28,571 nt of DNA from a virus: positions 1 to 28,571 of IMG/VR virus record IMGVR_UViG_3300022198_002129; one strand, 5' to 3'. Positions within the stretch are counted from its first letter, which is position 1. Every line of letters starts with the position of its first letter. The notes under the pieces were generated by a model, which made no database searches, was not told the origin of the DNA, and saw nothing but the letters and a program-made list of their open reading frames with translations. This document shows positions 1 to 8,900 of this stretch, one piece after another. A program made the translations under genes and the position numbers.

Positions 1-1455
1 GCTAATCTTGTGTATACGAGTGATTCCCGATTGTCGGATGCGAGAACTCCTACTGCTCATGCTGGGTCGCACGAGTCTGGCGGTACGGATGAGATTGAGA
101 TTGCTCCTAATCAGGTTACGGGTACTGCTGTTGTTGATTCTGATTCGCGTCTTACGGATGCGAGGACTCCAACCGCGCACGCTACTAGTCACGAGTCGGG
201 TGGTAGTGACGAGTTAGAATTGGCGCCTAGTCAGATTACTGGTACGGCTGTGGTGGATTCTGATTCTAGGCTTACTGATGCTCGTACTCCTACGGCTCAT
301 GCTAGTACGCATAATCCGGGCCAGTCTGATGCGCTTGATCTTACGAAGATTGTTGGTATTGGTGCTGCGCTTCCTACGCTTCCCGACTCGTTGTATCCTG
401 CCGGATCCTTGTTCGGAGTTGGTAGTGTTGCTCCATACTTGTTGTATCGTAGTACGGGTAGTGCGTGGGATCAGATTGGTGGTGCTGGTGGCGGGTCTAG
501 TGTTACTACTGATGATACTGCTCCTGTGTCGCCTAGTGATGGTGATTTATGGTATGACTCTACTACGGGTAAGACGTTTGTTTGGTATGAGGATGGGTCT
601 AGTGACCAATGGGTTGAGGTTGGTACGAATGGTCAGTTGACGATTCCTCTTCATGGTTCGGATCATGTTCGTGGTGGTTCGGATGTTATTGATGCTGATC
701 GGCTTACTGTTGATTATACGCCTTCTTATTATACTCGTAATAGCGCTGCTAGTGGTGCTGGTGATGTTACTGATTTGACTGCTCATCTTAGCGGTATTGA
801 TAATAGGTTTGTCGGGTTTACGTATGTGCAGACGTTGTATTTTACGTCTAGTGGTACGTTTGATAAGGCGTCGTATCCGTGGTTGCGGGCTATTCGTGTG
901 AAATGTGTTGGTGCTGGTGGCGGTTCTGGCGGGTGTAATAATGCTGCTAATGCTGGTAGTGGTGGTGGCGGTGGCGGCGCCTATGCGGAATCGTTTATTA
1001 CTAATATTGCGGGTTTGTCTTCTAGTGTTACTATTACTGTTGGCGCTGGCGGGGTAGGAGGCGCAGCAGGTAATAATGCTGGCAGCGCGGGAGGCGATTC
1101 TTCTTTTGGTTCTGCTGTTATTGCTAAGGGCGGTGCCGGTAGTGATGGTGCGGCAACCTCGGGTTACGGCGCCAGCGGCGGTAGTGGCCCATCTTCTACA
1201 GGAGATTTTAAGGTTACTGGTATGGGTGGTTTTTCTGGAGGCGGAAATATAGAATCCTTTAGGGGCGTAGGTGGTGCCGCGGCTTTAGGGTATGGAGCAT
1301 CTCATCGACATTATGCTTCTATTAATGGCACCACAACCCCTTCTGATGGAGGTTTTTTATATGGTGGTGGCGCAGCAGGCGCAGCAGGTCAAAGTTCAAA
1401 TCGCGCCGGATCCGCGGGCGGCGCTGGTATTGTTATTGTCGAGTTATACGCATGA
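1..1455 (+). CDS. Tail fibre / adhesin with tandem repeats and glycine-rich C-terminus (5' partial)
   Basis: The frame is open through the left edge, so the N-terminus lies outside the window. Visible order: about 2.7 copies of a 40-residue repeat with the signature DSRLxDARTPTAHA..SHESGGSDE; a module near residues 165-200 with the pattern D..LWYD..TGK..VWY....WVEV; a second SDHVRGGSD element; then, from about residue 300, a glycine-rich domain full of GGGG, TITVGAGG and a final GGAGIVIVEL stretch. Such Gly-rich ends are known from phage receptor-binding adhesins, so the C-terminus is inferred to contact the host surface. It leads a row of tail-fibre genes. Codons in roughly the last 350 bases are less T-ending than upstream, hinting at an exchanged tip domain. 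Strong call for tail fibre, receptor unknown. Confidence 0.85.
   Translation, partial: ANLVYTSDSRLSDARTPTAHAGSHESGGTDEIEIAPNQVTGTAVVDSDSRLTDARTPTAHATSHESGGSDELELAPSQITGTAVVDSDSRLTDARTPTAHASTHNPGQSDALDLTKIVGIGAALPTLPDSLYPAGSLFGVGSVAPYLLYRSTGSAWDQIGGAGGGSSVTTDDTAPVSPSDGDLWYDSTTGKTFVWYEDGSSDQWVEVGTNGQLTIPLHGSDHVRGGSDVIDADRLTVDYTPSYYTRNSAASGAGDVTDLTAHLSGIDNRFVGFTYVQTLYFTSSGTFDKASYPWLRAIRVKCVGAGGGSGGCNNAANAGSGGGGGGAYAESFITNIAGLSSSVTITVGAGGVGGAAGNNAGSAGGDSSFGSAVIAKGGAGSDGAATSGYGASGGSGPSSTGDFKVTGMGGFSGGGNIESFRGVGGAAALGYGASHRHYASINGTTTPSDGGFLYGGGAAGAAGQSSNRAGSAGGAGIVIVELYA
19..345 (+). repeat. 120-bp in-frame tandem repeat, 2.7 copies
   Basis: Two full 40-codon units (19-138 and 139-258) and a third, diverging unit (259 to about 345) encode S-D-S-R-L-(S/T)-D-A-R-T-P-T-A-H-A followed by a His/Gly-rich stretch and TGTAVVD. 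The DNA is less conserved than the protein, so this is an old, selected protein repeat rather than a recent slippage product. A related HASSHEFGGSD element occurs in the next tail gene (around residue 204 of the 1505-3262 product). Confidence 0.85.
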
Positions 1456-1505
1456 TTAATAAGTTTATTCCTCCTATTGAGGATACTATTGAAGGAGGTG
1501 ACTAA
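1452..1505 (+). CDS. Possible 17-residue leader mini-ORF in tail operon
   Basis: An ATG overlaps the stop of the preceding fibre gene (ATGA) and the frame runs 17 codons to a TAA that overlaps the next ATG (TAATG). The last codons, Glu-Gly-Gly-Asp, are spelled by the Shine-Dalgarno GGAGGTGAC itself. It may keep ribosomes moving across the junction (coupling) rather than make a useful peptide. A nearly identical arrangement stands at 3889-3942. It could equally be chance. Confidence 0.25.
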   Translation: MINKFIPPIEDTIEGGD

Positions 1506-3262
1506 TGGCTATTAACTTTCCAGACAGCCCAACAAACGGCCAAGAATTCACTTCTGGCGCAACCACATGGACATATGACGGAACCAAGTGGAACCTAAAA
1601 ACCACAACCGCTACAACAAACGACTCTATGCCAGTAGGGTCTATCATGTGGTTCGCAGGATCCGCAACTCCTACAGCATGGCTTCCCGCTGATGGTAGTG
1701 CAGTATCACGAACAACGTATGCTACACTCTTCGCTGTTATCGGTACGACTTATGGTGTGGGTGATGGTAGTACGACGTTTAACGTGCCTAGCGTGTCTGC
1801 TACGACGGGTGCATACTATATTAGGTATACTACTAGTATTGGTACGGTGACGACTACGAGCCTGTCTACGGCTCCTGTGGGGACGCTTATTGACTGGCCT
1901 ACAGCATCTTCTTTCCCGACGGGATGGTTAGAGGCGGATGGTAGTGCTGTTAGTCGAACATCGTATGCTGACTTGTTTAGTCTTATTGGGACTGATTATG
2001 GTGTTGGGGATGGTTCTTCTACGTTTAATCTTCCTAATTTTGTTAGTGCTGGCGCTCCGTTGAAGATTATTAAGGCTAGTTTGGGTGGTACGGTTGAGCC
2101 TAGTACGGTTGCTCATGCTTCTAGTCACGAGTTTGGTGGTAGTGATGTTGTGACTGTTGATTCTCGTCAGGTTGATTATTCTGCTGTTGGGTATCCTGCG
2201 TATCGTAATGTTATTATTAATGGTGCTATGAATGTTCATCAGCGTGGTACGAATGTTACGGGTATTACTGGTAATGGTTACTACACGGCTGATCGTTGGG
2301 TTAAATATCAAGATTCTTTAGGTACGTGGACACAAAGTATTGAAAATGATGCCCCTACTGGTTCTGGTTTTAAGAAATCTTTGAAAATGTTGTGTACGAC
2401 TGCTGACGCCGCTCTTTCTGCTAATGATTTTATTTTGTTACAGCAAAGCGTTGAAGGACAAAATATGCAACATTTTCTTAAAGGTACTTCTTCTGCTAAA
2501 AAGTTTGCTTTGTCGTTTTGGGTTAAGTCTAATGTGACTGGTACGTATATTTGTGAAGTAGAGGACGTTGATAATACTCGCAGGGTTAGTGCTTCTTATT
2601 CTGTTAATGCTAGTGGTACTTGGGAGAAAAAGACTATTCTGTTTCCCGCGGATACTACGGGCGCGTTTGATAATGATAATGCTCGTTCTTTTTCATTAAA
2701 TTTTTGGCTTGGTGCTGGTTCTACGTATACTAGCGGAACTCTTAGTACTTCTTGGGCGGCAACTAACGCGGCAAATCTTGCTGTTGGCCAAACAAACCTA
2801 GCAGCAGCAACAAATAATTATTGGCAGATTACTGGTGTACAGTTAGAACCTGAGGTTGTTACTCCTTTCGAGTTTGAGCCTTTTGAAACTACTTTTAGAA
2901 AGTGTCAAAGGTATTTTCAAAAATGTACACCACATTCTGAGACTACTTTTTCAAGTCTTGCTACTAACTCTAATATGGAACAAGGCATTTGCTGGCTTAC
3001 TGCTGGCGGCGATGCTGGTTTTGGGGGCGCTCAAAGATATAGTTTTGCTACAGAAATGCGGGCTTCGCCTATTATTGATGTCCGTGCTTGGACTACAGGA
3101 ACTGATAATGTTGCTGATTCGGCTACTTTTACTGTACACAGGCCGGGAGTTGGCGATTTTAATGCTACTTTTAGAAGCAGAAGCGCTACTGGTTTTGCAG
3201 TAACTACAGCCGTAACTGACAGAACTTTATTTTTCTTTTGGCGAGCAAGCGCTGAACTTTAA
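1505..3262 (+). CDS. Tail fibre with two phage tail-collar domains and a jelly-roll-like C-terminal module
   Basis: 585 residues. A strong Shine-Dalgarno (GGAGGTGAC) sits 5 nt before the ATG. Residues 42-97 and 123-178 are two copies of a tail-collar domain: PVG.I, GW/AWL, DGSAVSRT.YA.LF, then TTYGVGDGSTTFNVP. Residues about 204-215 repeat the SHE.GGSD element of the previous gene. From residue 234 comes NVIINGAMNVHQRGT, and near 455-480 YWQITGVQLEP...PFEF.PFE, the pattern of a carbohydrate-binding-like module widespread in phage fibres. It probably acts at the distal tail in host recognition. The first 230 bases use A/C-ending codons while the rest is T-ending, which suggests that the N-terminal part was acquired separately. 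Confidence 0.88.
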   Translation: MAINFPDSPTNGQEFTSGATTWTYDGTKWNLKTTTATTNDSMPVGSIMWFAGSATPTAWLPADGSAVSRTTYATLFAVIGTTYGVGDGSTTFNVPSVSATTGAYYIRYTTSIGTVTTTSLSTAPVGTLIDWPTASSFPTGWLEADGSAVSRTSYADLFSLIGTDYGVGDGSSTFNLPNFVSAGAPLKIIKASLGGTVEPSTVAHASSHEFGGSDVVTVDSRQVDYSAVGYPAYRNVIINGAMNVHQRGTNVTGITGNGYYTADRWVKYQDSLGTWTQSIENDAPTGSGFKKSLKMLCTTADAALSANDFILLQQSVEGQNMQHFLKGTSSAKKFALSFWVKSNVTGTYICEVEDVDNTRRVSASYSVNASGTWEKKTILFPADTTGAFDNDNARSFSLNFWLGAGSTYTSGTLSTSWAATNAANLAVGQTNLAAATNNYWQITGVQLEPEVVTPFEFEPFETTFRKCQRYFQKCTPHSETTFSSLATNSNMEQGICWLTAGGDAGFGGAQRYSFATEMRASPIIDVRAWTTGTDNVADSATFTVHRPGVGDFNATFRSRSATGFAVTTAVTDRTLFFFWRASAEL

Positions 3263-3273
3263 GGAGGTGTAGT

Positions 3274-3846
3274 ATGAGTGTTATCGGACATGGTGTAGAA
3301 ATTGTTACTAGTAGTACTCGACCAGCATCTCCTTTTGATGGTATGCAGATTTATGAGACTGATACTAGGAAGATGTTGGTTTATAATAGTTCTGCTTGGG
3401 TTGAGGTTAATGATCTTGATAATCTTGGTGCGGCTCCTGCTGCTATTCCTCGTGGTCTTATTGCAGAAACCAAAAAGACGGTGACACAAAATTTTACAAG
3501 TTCGTCGCCTGCTGACGTAACTGGATTGTCTCTAACATGGACGGCAGAAAGTAATCGCCTCTATCTACTCGCGCTAAATATGGTATGCGCTAAAGACTTT
3601 AATCCTGGCATTGGAAGCATTTCTATTACGGATGCCAGCAACAATGTCAAAGCGACATCGCTGCATACATCAACTAGCGCCTTTGTTTTTTTCTTCACCG
3701 TTTACCTTACAACGTACGAAACCGGCCTTAGTGGTTCGCAGACACGTAAAGTAAGGGTTGCAACTACTTCAAGTAATTTGGACGCTCCAACTGCAAGCGT
3801 AACACAACCGGCTACATTCATGGTTTTCGATATGGGGGTCGCATAA
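3274..3846 (+). CDS. Tail-fibre-associated protein
   Basis: 190 residues; AAGGAGGTG lies 6-7 nt before the ATG. The N-terminal 50 residues carry the module VTSSTRP..PFDGMQIYETDT...LVYNSSAWVEV, also seen in the 27665-28465 gene and in the gene cut by the right edge. The remaining about 130 residues are Ser/Thr-rich, beta-type sequence ending PATFMVFDMGVA, without a motif I recognise. Codon use changes near 3460 from T-ending to mixed, at about the border of the shared N-terminal module, which fits a common attachment module joined to a variable tip. Function as tail tip or fibre component is inferred from module and position. Confidence 0.7.
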   Translation: MSVIGHGVEIVTSSTRPASPFDGMQIYETDTRKMLVYNSSAWVEVNDLDNLGAAPAAIPRGLIAETKKTVTQNFTSSSPADVTGLSLTWTAESNRLYLLALNMVCAKDFNPGIGSISITDASNNVKATSLHTSTSAFVFFFTVYLTTYETGLSGSQTRKVRVATTSSNLDAPTASVTQPATFMVFDMGVA

Positions 3847-3888
3847 GTTAAGCCGAGATCAAACATATTTTACGATTATTAAATAAGT

Positions 3889-3942
3889 ATGGTGAGAGGT
3901 ATTATGTTTAATTCTAATGTTAAATCAAAGGGAGGTGACTAA
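3889..3942 (+). CDS. Possible 17-residue leader mini-ORF in tail operon
   Basis: In the 95-bp gap before the next gene, an ATG at 3889 (with another in frame at 3904 preceded by GAGAGG) opens a frame that ends TAATG on the next start codon. As at 1452-1505, the frame is 17 codons long and ends Gly-Gly-Asp because it reads through the Shine-Dalgarno GGAGGTGAC. This may be a coupling device or a by-product of the repeated ribosome-binding-site sequence. Confidence 0.22.
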   Translation: MVRGIMFNSNVKSKGGD

Positions 3943-4193
3943 TGGCAACAAATAATTTTAACCTATTACAACTAAGCGGTTCTGATACTGCGGGATACAA
4001 TAGTATCAACGCTCTTATTACAGATATTGATAATAAGTTGTATGCTCGTGTTGCGGTTCCCGGTATGGTTATGATGTGGCGCACCGCTGCTGGCGCGGTG
4101 CCTACCGGGTGGACTGATGTCACCTCTACGCTTACAAGCGCAGGCGCGGCTAGTGTTACCGGCTATAAATATATTGAGAAGGCGAGTACGTAA
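3942..4193 (+). CDS. Small protein with a truncated tail-collar-like segment
   Basis: 83 residues with a strong Shine-Dalgarno (GGGAGGTGACTAATG). Residues about 35-58 read VAVPGMVMMW....GAVPTGWTDV, the opening half of a tail-collar domain; the expected DG.AVSR...GDGSTTFN half is missing. The N-terminus (LLQLSGSDTAGYNSIN) resembles tail-fibre leader regions. Its stop overlaps the next ATG (TAATG). It may be a small structural accessory or a decayed collar paralogue. Function is inferred only. Confidence 0.6.
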   Translation: MATNNFNLLQLSGSDTAGYNSINALITDIDNKLYARVAVPGMVMMWRTAAGAVPTGWTDVTSTLTSAGAASVTGYKYIEKAST

Positions 4194-4972
4194 TGGCTAG
4201 CGTTGATCTTACTACTGCTGCTGGGCAGGCTGCTGTTGCGTATCAGGACGCTTTGAATCAGGCGCGTAATATGCAGAATATGCTTTTGCGGCAATACGGT
4301 TTTACTGCTCCTGCTGTTGGTGGGGGTTATAGTGTTGAGTCTGCTCAGCGAGCGTTCGATCCGAATGTTTTGTTTGATAAGGCTACTGGTGGTATTGATG
4401 CGGCTCGTGTTCAAGAGTTGGCTGGTTCGTTGCAGGCTGGAGGTACTGGTTTGCTTGCGGATATTAGTCGTGGTGGTGCGGCTGCTGAGGCTGAGGCTGC
4501 GCTTGGTGCTAGGGCTGCTGGTATTAGTGGTGGTGGTTTGGCCGCTCAGAGGCGTCGGCTTGCGGAGGCTCAGACTGGTGAGCAACTTGGTCAGGCTAGG
4601 CAACAATTCTTGGCTAGTTTTGGTGAGGCTATGGCTCCTATTGGTGGCGCTTATCAAGGCTTACAGATTGCTCAGGCTCAGGCTAAAGCGCAGGAGGAGG
4701 CGGCTAGGGCCGCGGCTGCTACGCTCCCTCAGACTCCTGAAGAAGAGGCTATTGCGGAATCTGCTACTACTCAAGCGCCAATTTTTAGAGGCGCTAATCA
4801 GGCTGGTGGTATTCTTAGTCCTGGTTCTCGTGGTAATTATAAGATTAAGGGACAACCTCGCGGCAAGGTTCCCGCGAAGAAGCCGGGACAAACTTTTACT
4901 GGTAAGGGTGGCGTGAATTGGGTTTATCGTCCACAAGGCCCGTCTGGTGCGGGCTGGTATAAAAAGAAGTGA
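4193..4972 (+). CDS. Ala/Gln-rich virion-associated protein (unrecognised)
   Basis: 259 residues; the start overlaps the previous stop (TAATG). Residues 1-60 are helical and Ala/Gln-rich; 60-190 form a long alanine-rich, probably coiled helix region (GGAAAEAEAALGARAAG, AQAQAKAQEEAARAAAA); after residue 205 the chain becomes a basic, Gly/Pro-rich tail (GRGNYKIKGQPRGKVPAKKPGQ) ending WYKKK. It stands between tail-fibre genes and the giant virion protein, like the small internal or ejection proteins next to the large internal protein of podovirus-type phages (inference from order and composition). No family recognised. Confidence 0.6.
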   Translation: MASVDLTTAAGQAAVAYQDALNQARNMQNMLLRQYGFTAPAVGGGYSVESAQRAFDPNVLFDKATGGIDAARVQELAGSLQAGGTGLLADISRGGAAAEAEAALGARAAGISGGGLAAQRRRLAEAQTGEQLGQARQQFLASFGEAMAPIGGAYQGLQIAQAQAKAQEEAARAAAATLPQTPEEEAIAESATTQAPIFRGANQAGGILSPGSRGNYKIKGQPRGKVPAKKPGQTFTGKGGVNWVYRPQGPSGAGWYKKK

Positions 4973-4984
4973 GGAGGCATATTT

Positions 4985-5866
4985 ATGGCTAAGAAGAAGA
5001 AGCAGCCTGTAACTCTTGAGAGTATGATGAATGTTACTCCTCAGCAGTTTCAGCAGTATTTGCAGGGTCAGCGGGGACAGTTTACTCCGATGATTCGGAC
5101 GTTGCGTCGCCAGTTGGCGGGGCTTACTCGTGCTGGTGATCCTACTGCTCGTGCTTATCAGCGTTTGCTTGCTGGTCTTCCTACTGAGGAGACTGTGAGT
5201 GGTGCGTATCGTGGCGGGTTGGAGAATCTTGCTCAGTATATGCAGGGTCTTGATATGAGTCGTGCTGGTCGTGGTGTTGGTGAGGCGGTTGGTGCTCTTG
5301 GTGCTGCTCTTGGTGTTGAGGGTGCTGGTGATGTTGCTCAGGCGGCTGGTACTGTTAGTGGTGTTGGTGAGGCTGGTGGTGATGTTATGTCGAAGGCTCT
5401 TATGCAGGCTGCTGCTGGGCAGTTTGCTGGGTTGGAGACGGAGCGGCTTGGTCAGTTGGCTGAGCAGCGTCAGGGTTTGACTCTTGGGCTTGGTGAGGCT
5501 CGTAAGGCTGCGCGTGAACAGCGTCAGGAGTTGGCTCGTATGCTTGCTGAGGTTCGTGGTCAGCGTCGTGGCGCTGCGCCTAATCCGTTTGATGTTGCTA
5601 ATATGGTTATGCAGTATCGGCAGAATCTTCGTGCTTTGAGTGGTTATGGTGGTGGCTATGGCAGCAGCGCTGCTGTAGATGACGATGATGATGGCGGTCG
5701 TGTTGATATTACGAGTCCTAAAGAACTTGAACGTTTTATTATGACTGGTGCGCCGGATGAGTATCTAGAATTAAAGAATGAAAAAGGCAAGGTTACTGGA
5801 GTGCTGCGTCCGGGATATTACGGCGCTGGTAGACCCGCTCCCGGATCTCGTCCTCGTAGGGGTTAA
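4985..5866 (+). CDS. Ala/Gly-rich virion-associated protein (unrecognised)
   Basis: 293 residues with an AGGAGG Shine-Dalgarno 8 nt before the ATG. Basic start (MAKKKKQP), a Gln-rich helical part (TPQQFQQYLQGQRGQF), a Gly/Ala helix-rich middle at about 95-155 (GEAVGALGAALG), a charged coiled-coil-like segment at 160-195 (AREQRQELARMLAEVRGQRRG), a DDDDDGG linker near 232, and a basic PAPGSRPRRG end. Codons are almost all T-ending. With its upstream neighbour it forms a pair before the 1874-residue gene, and the two may be minor core or ejection proteins. No catalytic motif is visible. Confidence 0.6.
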   Translation: MAKKKKQPVTLESMMNVTPQQFQQYLQGQRGQFTPMIRTLRRQLAGLTRAGDPTARAYQRLLAGLPTEETVSGAYRGGLENLAQYMQGLDMSRAGRGVGEAVGALGAALGVEGAGDVAQAAGTVSGVGEAGGDVMSKALMQAAAGQFAGLETERLGQLAEQRQGLTLGLGEARKAAREQRQELARMLAEVRGQRRGAAPNPFDVANMVMQYRQNLRALSGYGGGYGSSAAVDDDDDGGRVDITSPKELERFIMTGAPDEYLELKNEKGKVTGVLRPGYYGAGRPAPGSRPRRG

Positions 5867-5937
5867 AAGAAATAATATTTTTATTTAGCGTGGAGGCTAC
5901 AATTTATTTGTAATGTTCCAAGACGCAGGAGGATTAT

Positions 5938-8900
5938 ATGGCTCGTTATGCTACAATTAAAACCGATAGGAAGAAGGCGGAGCAATTAGCGTACCGTCCT
6001 AATTTTGTTACGGTTAATGGTAAGATTACACCTGTGGCCGATATTAAGCAGCCGAAGTATACTTTTGGTGAGGCTATGGGACTGGCTAAGTCTGGTTATG
6101 CGGGCTTATATGGTCGTTCTAAGACAAAGAAAACTATCGGTCTTATGGGCGAGAATTGGCAGCAAGCCGTTGCTTTGTCTAGTTATCGTCGTAATAAGGC
6201 TTTGCCAGACTTCCAGTTGTTTGAGAAGACTCCGCGTGAGACTCTTCTTGATACGGCTGCTGCGACACAACTTATTCCCGGTAAGCCACAATATAATTCT
6301 CTTTTGCGTTTGTATACTGATTTTACTGAGAAGTATGGTGCGGACGCTAGTGGTTTTGTGCGTCGTTACGGGGCTATGCCTTCTAAGGAAGGTAAGTATG
6401 GTGTTCTGTTTGATCTTAACAACCGTAAGATTCGTAATGAGGATGTTCGTGCGACGTATCAGAATAATCTTGCTAAGACTCTGATTGATGCTGGTAAGGC
6501 TATGACGGCTGAGGGTATGACGGACGAGGATAAGAGTATTGGTATTGAGTTGATCGCTATGGGTCAGGATGCTCGTCTCTCTTCGTCTCGTTCTAAGCCT
6601 AATCGTGAGAAGATTAAGATGCTTGAGGAGCGGCTTAGTCTGCTTGGTGAGCGTTATATTCCTGAGGTTCAACAGTCTGTGAGCGCGGCTACTGGTGTTG
6701 AGGCTGCTGCTCCGTCGTATTCTACGAAGGCTACGAGTGCGGCGTTGGCTATGCTTGCTGGTCCTATTGGAATGGCGATTGGTAATACTACCGCTGGTAA
6801 TGATCTTACTAATCGTGCGCTTGATTATATGAGTGGCTTGGCAGAGTCTAATATGATGAAGGGTAAGGAGGTTTGGTGGAAGGAAGAGGATAAGCCTGAG
6901 GGCGCTTCTTGGGATTCTAAGGGCCTTCTTGGTTTGTATGTTAACTTCACTAAGGGTATTGCCCGGTTCGGGCTTGGCCTTCCTGCTGGATTTTTTGCTG
7001 TTGGTGGTGAGGCTAAGATGGCTGGTGAAGAGTCTATTAAGGCTCCTCGTCAGGCCGCTGCGGGTCTTGTTAGCACGGCTCTTGCTGTTGGTAGCCTTGG
7101 CGCGGTGGATCAGGATAAGGCTAAGAAGGCAATTGAGAATGTTATTGGTCGTGAAGAGCGCGACTGGGGTGATGGTGTAGACTTCCAGATTGGTGATATG
7201 ATGTGGGCTGATTATGCTCGCAGGTATTATGATCCGTTTGCTTATGAGGTTGATGAGAATGGTAATTTTGTTCTTGATGAGGAGGGTAAGCGGAAGTTTC
7301 AGGGATTCTGGTCTGGCGTTACCAATCAGGATAATTATGATGCTATGGGTAATGAGATTGCTGTTGACCCGTTAGCGATCACTCTTGATATTCTTGATGT
7401 TGCGCCTATTATTGGTTTTGGTGCTAAGGCTGCTAGTATTGCTAGTATTGGTGCTCGTGTGCCTCGTTATGGCGGCAAGATGGGTATTACTCGTGCCGAT
7501 ATTGTGGCGATTGAGGAGGCTCAGAAGCGTGTTGTTACTGCTGGTGAGGCGGTTGAGGCTATTCCTGCTGCTGCGCGAGAGTCGGCTGAAAGTATTATTC
7601 AGAAGTTGGATGAGAATCCTGAGTTGGTTGATGTGCTTGATGAGGATCAGATTCTTGAGGCTGCTCGTGTTCTTGCTCCTGTTGAGGAGGCTCGTGCTGC
7701 TAAGTTTGAGGTAGACGTGCTTCAGCGTAAGTTGGAGTCTGCTCCTAATCCTCGTAATTTTAGGCGCATTCTTCGTTCTGCTATTAATGGTGATCCTGAG
7801 AGTATTCGCCGGTTTGACGAGTGGAAGGCTCAGGGCATGGCTTTTGATGGTATTGAGAATAAGTGGACGGTTCGTGCGAGCGCGTTGTTTGAACCGCGTT
7901 CCCGCGTCTTAGAGAAGCCGGAGAGTGTTCTTGAAGGGTCTGATAAGGCTATTATCCGGTTGCCTGCTAGTCCTATTGTACGTGGCTTAAAAGAGGGTTG
8001 GTACTGGGTTGGTCGTAAGACTGAGGCTATGGCTGCTAGAGAGTTGGCTAAGCCTGAGACGGGCCGAACAAAGGGTGCTATTCTTAGTAAGTGGATTGAT
8101 ATGCCTCGTTTTGGTTATCGGTGGTCGTACACTAAAGCAATTCAGAATGAGGCTATTTATGATTGGGGCGATAATGCTTCCGAATTATATCGACAGTCTA
8201 AGATTATGGAGATTGAGGGGGCGGCTCTTGTTAGTGCTCCTAATCGGCTTGCTATTGAGGCTGAACTTGTTGGTGGTGACGGGCCGTTTGGACCGGCAAC
8301 AGCGCCTCAGATTCAACGAGCGGCGTTGAAAGAGAAGTTGACTAGTCTTACTCGTGACAAAGATGGTAATGTTGTACCCTCGTTGCGTAATGATGAAGCG
8401 TTGTATCAGAAGAAGTTGAATGATCTTATGGACCGTGAGACTGCTAAAGTTGATACTGATCTTGCTGAGGCTGTATTTGATGAACAATGGGAGTCTGGAA
8501 GGCATAATCTTAAGGCACGTATTGCCGATCCAACATATAAATCTGGTGATACGGAATTAGATGCTATGATTGATTTGTATCGTCGTCTGGTTGCTCAGGA
8601 TGAGGCTATTAGGCATCGGCTTGTGCATGAGGATATGACGCCTACTACTCTTAATCATTTGAAACAGTTGTATGCTGAGCCTATGAACGGCCTTAAGTTA
8701 ACTCCTGAACACTTGTTTGGTAAGCGTGGTCGTTTGAAGAAGTATCGTGATCGTGTTCTTCGTCCTAATAATGCGCTTGCTTTGTATGTTACTCGTTTTG
8801 TTGATGTTGATAGTGCTGATGAGATTATTGCTGCGGCTCAGGCTGAGGACCGCATTGGTACGGTATTTGATGACTTAGAGCCTAACATTAAGCGAGAGCG

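Noticed and set aside
1-4193. Diversity-generating retroelement acting on the tail fibres
   Set aside because: No reverse transcriptase gene and no template/variable repeat pair with A-specific differences in the window.
5895-5937. Mini-ORFs before the giant virion gene
   Set aside because: Short readings (7 and 15 codons) through the leader do not end on the start codon as the other two mini-ORFs do; probably chance.
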